A DNA stretch of 64,000 nt, from the NCBI GenBank assembly GCA_944383895.1, contig CALWRH010000002.1:62001-126000 (forward strand), written 5' to 3'. Under the pieces are notes generated by a model, which was given only the letters and a program-made list of their open reading frames with translations, had not been told where the DNA came from and made no database searches. Every line of letters begins with the position of its first letter. Positions within the stretch are counted from its first letter, which is position 1. The DNA is from an uncultured Christensenellaceae bacterium. GTDB lineage: Bacteria; Bacillota; Clostridia; Christensenellales; UBA3700. Positions 60,757-64,000 of this stretch are shown here, one piece after another. Position numbers and translations under genes: made by a program.

Positions 60757-62481
60757 TTACAGCTTTTTATCCGCTTTGTAGGTCGTGTGCAGTATCTCGT
60801 GCGCTTTATGGCTGTTGGGGAATCCGAGGAATTCGTCGTACAGTACGTCCATTACGGGAGAATCTGCCGAGCGGCGCAGTGTATTGCTTACGTCGCTTGA
60901 GTACAGAGCTCTTGCGCGTGCCTCTTTGAGCTCGACGCTGTTGCGGACGCTGTCCGAAAGCGTGGGCTGACCTCCGCCGTTTACGCAACCACCGGGGCAA
61001 GCCATGATTTCGATAAAATCGTATTTTTTAGCTCCCGACTTTATGGACTCGAGAAGGGTGCGGGCGTTTTCAAGACCCGACGTTACCGCTACGCGCAGAG
61101 TATGTCCCGCCACGAGATAAGTAGCCTCTTTAATTGGCTGAGTGCCGCGTACCGCAAAGAAGTCGAGCACTTCGAAATTGCCGTCGAGCATGTGAGCTGC
61201 CGTTCTCAAAGCCGCTTCCATAACGCCGCCCGTCGCGCCGAATATCGCACCTGCGCCCGTCGCGGTAGCGAACGGGTTGTCGAATTCTTCGTCGGGGAGC
61301 TCGTTGAACTTGATACCCGCCGTCTTTATCATGCGGGCGAGCTCTCTCGTCGTTATAGCCGCGTCAACGTCGCCTTTCATCTGTTCGCGCTTGCACTCGT
61401 ATTTCTTCGCTGTGCATGGTATTACGCTGACGACGTAAAGAGATTTCGGATCTACGCCGTGTTTTTCGCACCAATAGCTCTTGAGCAGAGCACCGAACAT
61501 CTGTTGCGGAGATTTGCAGGAAGATATATTGGGGATAAACTCAGGATAAGTCTGTTCTACGAACTTTATCCATGCGGGGCAGCAGGACGTGAACATAGGC
61601 ATAGGCTTGTTGGTCTTTATGCGGTTGATGAGCTCGCTTGCCTCTTCCATTATCGTAAGGTCTGCGGTAACGTCCATATTGAATACCGCATAAGGATTCA
61701 GCCTTCTTATAGCCGCAACCATCTTGCCTTCGACGTTGGTGCCGATAGGCATGTCGAAAGCCTCTCCGAGCGTCGCTCTTACAGAAGGAGCGGTAAAGAA
61801 CACGACTTTTTTGGTGCTGTCGCCGAGAGCCGCCCATACTTCGTCCACGTTGGATTTTTCGCTGAGCGCGCCTACGGGGCAGGCGACTATACACTGACCG
61901 CAACCTACGCACGGAGAGTCCGAAAGCGGACGGTCGAACGCGCTGCCTATATGTACGTTAAAGCCTCTGCCGATAGGTCCTATCGCGTTGACGTGTTGTT
62001 TGCGGCAAGCCGCTACGCAGCGCATGCAGTTGATGCATTTATCGTTGTCGCGCACGACGTAAGGCGTGGACAGATCTATCGGGAGAACGAAGTCTTCGCC
62101 TTTGAAACGGTCTTCGTCTACGCTGTAACCGAGCGAGAGTTTCTGCAGCTCGCAGTTATGGTTGCGCTCGCATGAAAGACATTTTTTCTTGTGTTTGCTG
62201 AGGAACAGCTCGAGCGTCATTTTGCGTGAACTGCGGCATTTTTCGGTATTCGTTCTGACTTCCATGCCTTCTGCTACGGGGTATACGCAAGCGGCAACAA
62301 GACCGCGCGCGCCCGTTGCCTCTACTACGCACATACGGCACGAGCCTACGCAGTTTACGTCCTTGAGAAAGCACAGGGTAGGGATCTCGATATGCGCCTT
62401 TCTCGCCGCCTCGAGTATCGTCGTACCTTCGGGTACGGATACGGATATTCCGTTTATTTTAAGATTGACCATTTTTTCCAT
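60757..62481 (-). CDS. hydA: [FeFe] hydrogenase catalytic subunit, HndD/HydA type
   Basis: 574 residues from the ATG at 62481 (GAGG 8 bases upstream; a GTG at 62490 and an ATG at 62472 are alternatives). In order: a [2Fe-2S] ferredoxin domain (1-80), a His-ligated [4Fe-4S] site, two [4Fe-4S] clusters (C-I-N-C-M-R-C and C-V-G-C-G-Q-C) and the H-cluster domain with T-S-C-C-P-A-W, I-P-C-T-A-K-K-Y-E and M-A-C-P-G-G-C-V-N-G-G-G. The second motif has Ile where Met is usual. It reduces protons or oxidises H2, probably with the adjacent NuoF-like subunit in an NAD(P)H- or ferredoxin-linked complex. Confidence 0.93.
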   Translation of the reverse strand: MEKMVNLKINGISVSVPEGTTILEAARKAHIEIPTLCFLKDVNCVGSCRMCVVEATGARGLVAACVYPVAEGMEVRTNTEKCRSSRKMTLELFLSKHKKKCLSCERNHNCELQKLSLGYSVDEDRFKGEDFVLPIDLSTPYVVRDNDKCINCMRCVAACRKQHVNAIGPIGRGFNVHIGSAFDRPLSDSPCVGCGQCIVACPVGALSEKSNVDEVWAALGDSTKKVVFFTAPSVRATLGEAFDMPIGTNVEGKMVAAIRRLNPYAVFNMDVTADLTIMEEASELINRIKTNKPMPMFTSCCPAWIKFVEQTYPEFIPNISSCKSPQQMFGALLKSYWCEKHGVDPKSLYVVSVIPCTAKKYECKREQMKGDVDAAITTRELARMIKTAGIKFNELPDEEFDNPFATATGAGAIFGATGGVMEAALRTAAHMLDGNFEVLDFFAVRGTQPIKEATYLVAGHTLRVAVTSGLENARTLLESIKSGAKKYDFIEIMACPGGCVNGGGQPTLSDSVRNSVELKEARARALYSSDVSNTLRRSADSPVMDVLYDEFLGFPNSHKAHEILHTTYKADKKL

Positions 62482-62491
62482 TTTCTCCACC

Positions 62492-64000
62492 TCACTTTCT
62501 CTCTATCGCGCCGAATTTGCAGTTTGCCATACACAGTCCGCACTTGACGCATTTGGACGTGTCGATGACGTGCGGTTTCTTGACTTCGCCGCTGATCGCC
62601 TTGACGGGGCAGTTTCTCGCGCAGAGCGTACAGCCCTTGCACTTGTCGGCGATGATATGGTATGTAAACAAAGCTTTACAAACACCGGCAGGACAAATTT
62701 TGTCGACGATATGTGCCTCGTACTCTTTGCGGAAATAGCGCATTGTTGAAAGTACGGGGTTGGGCGCAGACTGTCCGAGAGCGCAGAGCGAGGATTGTTT
62801 CATATGGTTGGCGAGCTCTTCTATCTTGACGAGATCTTCGGGTTCGCCTTTGCCTTCGGTTATCTTGGTTAGAAGTTGCAGCAGACGCTTGGTACCTATA
62901 CGGCACGGGGTGCATTTTCCGCAGGATTCGTCCGCGGTGAATTCGAGGTAGAACTTGGATATGTCCACCATACAGGTATCTTCGTCGAGGATTATCATAC
63001 CGCCGCTGCCCATCATCGAGCCGATAGCGAGCAGGCTGTCGTAATCGATCGGCGTGTCTATGCACTCTGCGGGGATACATCCGCCCGACGGTCCGCCCGT
63101 CTGTGCGGCTTTGAATTTCTTTCCGCCCGGTATGCCGCCGCCTATCTCTTCTACGATTTCTCTCAGGGTAGTGCCCATAGGAACTTCGACAAGACCGACG
63201 TTGGTTATCTTGCCGCCGAGAGCAAATACCTTGGTGCCCGAAGAAGTCGGGGTACCTATAGAGGAGAACCACGCCGCGCCGTTCATGATTATCGGGTTGA
63301 CGTTCGCCCAGGTTTCGACGTTGTTGAGTATCGTCGGCTTGCCGAACAAACCTTTGACGGCAGGGAAAGGAGGACGGGGGCGGGGTTCGCCGCGATGTCC
63401 TTCTATACTCGTCATGAGTGCGGTTTCTTCTCCGCAGACGAACGCGCCTGCGCCGAGACGTATCTCTATATCGAAATCGAATCCCGAGCCGAGTATGTTC
63501 TTGCCGAGCAGTCCGTATTCGCGTGCTTGCTTGATGGCGATTTTAAGACGTTGTACCGCAACGGGGTATTCAGCGCGGACGTATATGAATCCGTGATTGG
63601 AGCCTATCGCGTAACCTGCGATCGCTATTGCCTCGAGTACGCAATGCGGATCGCCTTCGAGGACTGAGCGGTCCATAAACGCACCGGGGTCGCCTTCGTC
63701 GGCGTTACAGCAGACGTATTTGACGTTGCCTGCGGACGCTTTTGCGAAAGACCACTTTCTTCCCGTCGGGAAACCTGCGCCGCCGCGACCTCTGAGACCG
63801 CTCGCGAGCATTTCGTTTATAACGTCGTCGGGAGTCATTTCGCGCAGTACTTTTTCGAGCGCTGCATAGTCGCCCGCGCCGATAGCCTCTTCTATGTCTT
63901 CGGGAGCTATGACGCCGCAGTTTCTGAGGGCGATCCTCATCTGTTTTTTATAGAAAGGAGTTTCGGCAAACGGGATTATCGAGCCGTCTTTTGCGACCGT
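62492..64000 (-). CDS. NuoF/HndC-like hydrogenase flavoprotein subunit, 5' end missing
   Basis: At least 502 residues; the reading frame runs open to the window edge, and the residues before the internal Met at 63940 ([13 protein letters not shown]) match the family, so that Met is not the start. FMN/NADH motifs [10 protein letters not shown] and [12 protein letters not shown], a [4Fe-4S] site with S-C-G-K-C-T-P-C-R, and a C-terminal 2x[4Fe-4S] domain (C-K-G-C-T-L-C, C-V-K-C-G-L-C) are all present. It oxidises or reduces NAD(P)H for the hydrogenase encoded 10 bases downstream. A NuoE-like subunit gene is expected beyond the window. Confidence 0.93.
   Translation of the reverse strand, partial: TVAKDGSIIPFAETPFYKKQMRIALRNCGVIAPEDIEEAIGAGDYAALEKVLREMTPDDVINEMLASGLRGRGGAGFPTGRKWSFAKASAGNVKYVCCNADEGDPGAFMDRSVLEGDPHCVLEAIAIAGYAIGSNHGFIYVRAEYPVAVQRLKIAIKQAREYGLLGKNILGSGFDFDIEIRLGAGAFVCGEETALMTSIEGHRGEPRPRPPFPAVKGLFGKPTILNNVETWANVNPIIMNGAAWFSSIGTPTSSGTKVFALGGKITNVGLVEVPMGTTLREIVEEIGGGIPGGKKFKAAQTGGPSGGCIPAECIDTPIDYDSLLAIGSMMGSGGMIILDEDTCMVDISKFYLEFTADESCGKCTPCRIGTKRLLQLLTKITEGKGEPEDLVKIEELANHMKQSSLCALGQSAPNPVLSTMRYFRKEYEAHIVDKICPAGVCKALFTYHIIADKCKGCTLCARNCPVKAISGEVKKPHVIDTSKCVKCGLCMANCKFGAIERK

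Noticed and set aside
62492-63940. NuoF/HndC gene as complete from the Met at 63940
   Set aside because: The frame continues upstream to the window edge with family-typical residues, so this Met is internal.
1-64000. tRNA/rRNA genes, insertion sequences, prophage, replication origin
   Set aside because: I looked for cloverleaf patterns, transposase motifs, integrases and clustered DnaA boxes and saw none I could support.

Overview
The window reads as a chromosomal segment of a Gram-positive, low-to-moderate G+C anaerobe of the class Clostridia, probably an uncultured gut or rumen lineage. This rests on strong GGAGG ribosome-binding sites with occasional TTG/GTG starts, many sigma-A promoters with 17-nt spacers, lipoproteins with L-x-x-C lipoboxes and no outer-membrane genes, a cysteine T-box leader, an RsgI-type anti-sigma factor, an NfeD/flotillin pair and an HndC/HndD-type [FeFe] hydrogenase. 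The exact taxon cannot be named from the sequence. I see no tRNA, rRNA, CRISPR array, insertion sequence, prophage or integrase.

Layout: 1-1.8 kb holds the end of a repeat-domain surface protein and a lipoprotein. 2.4-8.6 kb is a leftward purine block: xanthine phosphoribosyltransferase, then a BMP-family nucleoside-type ABC importer (lipoprotein, ATPase, two permeases). 8.8-15 kb is mixed housekeeping: rRNA m5C methylase, PHP phosphatase, uracil-DNA glycosylase, a beta-propeller-like lipoprotein and a DUF5131 radical-SAM-like protein. 15-24 kb has an EamA exporter, a GPH sugar symporter with a GH2 glycosidase, a divergent GH43, a DUF2779 nuclease-like protein and an esterase. 23.8-26.7 kb is an amino-acid ABC importer whose ATPase carries a large coiled-coil insertion. 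27-31 kb has an SDR, the nfeD-floA operon and an ATP-grasp ligase. 31-34 kb is a GH38 mannosidase. 34.4-36.8 kb is a T-box(Cys)-cysE-cysS operon.

37-43 kb has an alkaline phosphatase, a broken lipoprotein gene, an AraC regulator and a TetR-flavoprotein-ferredoxin reductase operon. 43-49.9 kb has a membrane-bound XRE regulator, a GPH symporter/phosphoesterase/HAD operon and a MATE exporter. 50-54.2 kb has a GH16 lipoprotein, another GPH transporter and an EEP-family lipoprotein. 54.3-58 kb contains an ECF sigma/RsgI anti-sigma pair and a lipoprotein gene that shares its promoter element. 58.3-60.6 kb encodes three small membrane proteins, two of them tandem paralogues. The right end has the hydrogenase HndD and a truncated NuoF/HndC.

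The physiology suggested is a fermenter of plant or host glycans (GH2, GH43, GH38, GH16 with GPH symporters) that scavenges purines and amino acids and disposes of electrons as H2. The most unusual signals are a seven-copy, same-strand intergenic motif built around CCGTGT, a set of five genes whose promoters predict leaderless mRNAs, a promoter element shared by the sigma factor and a distant lipoprotein, two ABC transporters with abnormal extra domains, and two genes whose natural N-terminus appears to be separated by a homopolymer frameshift.
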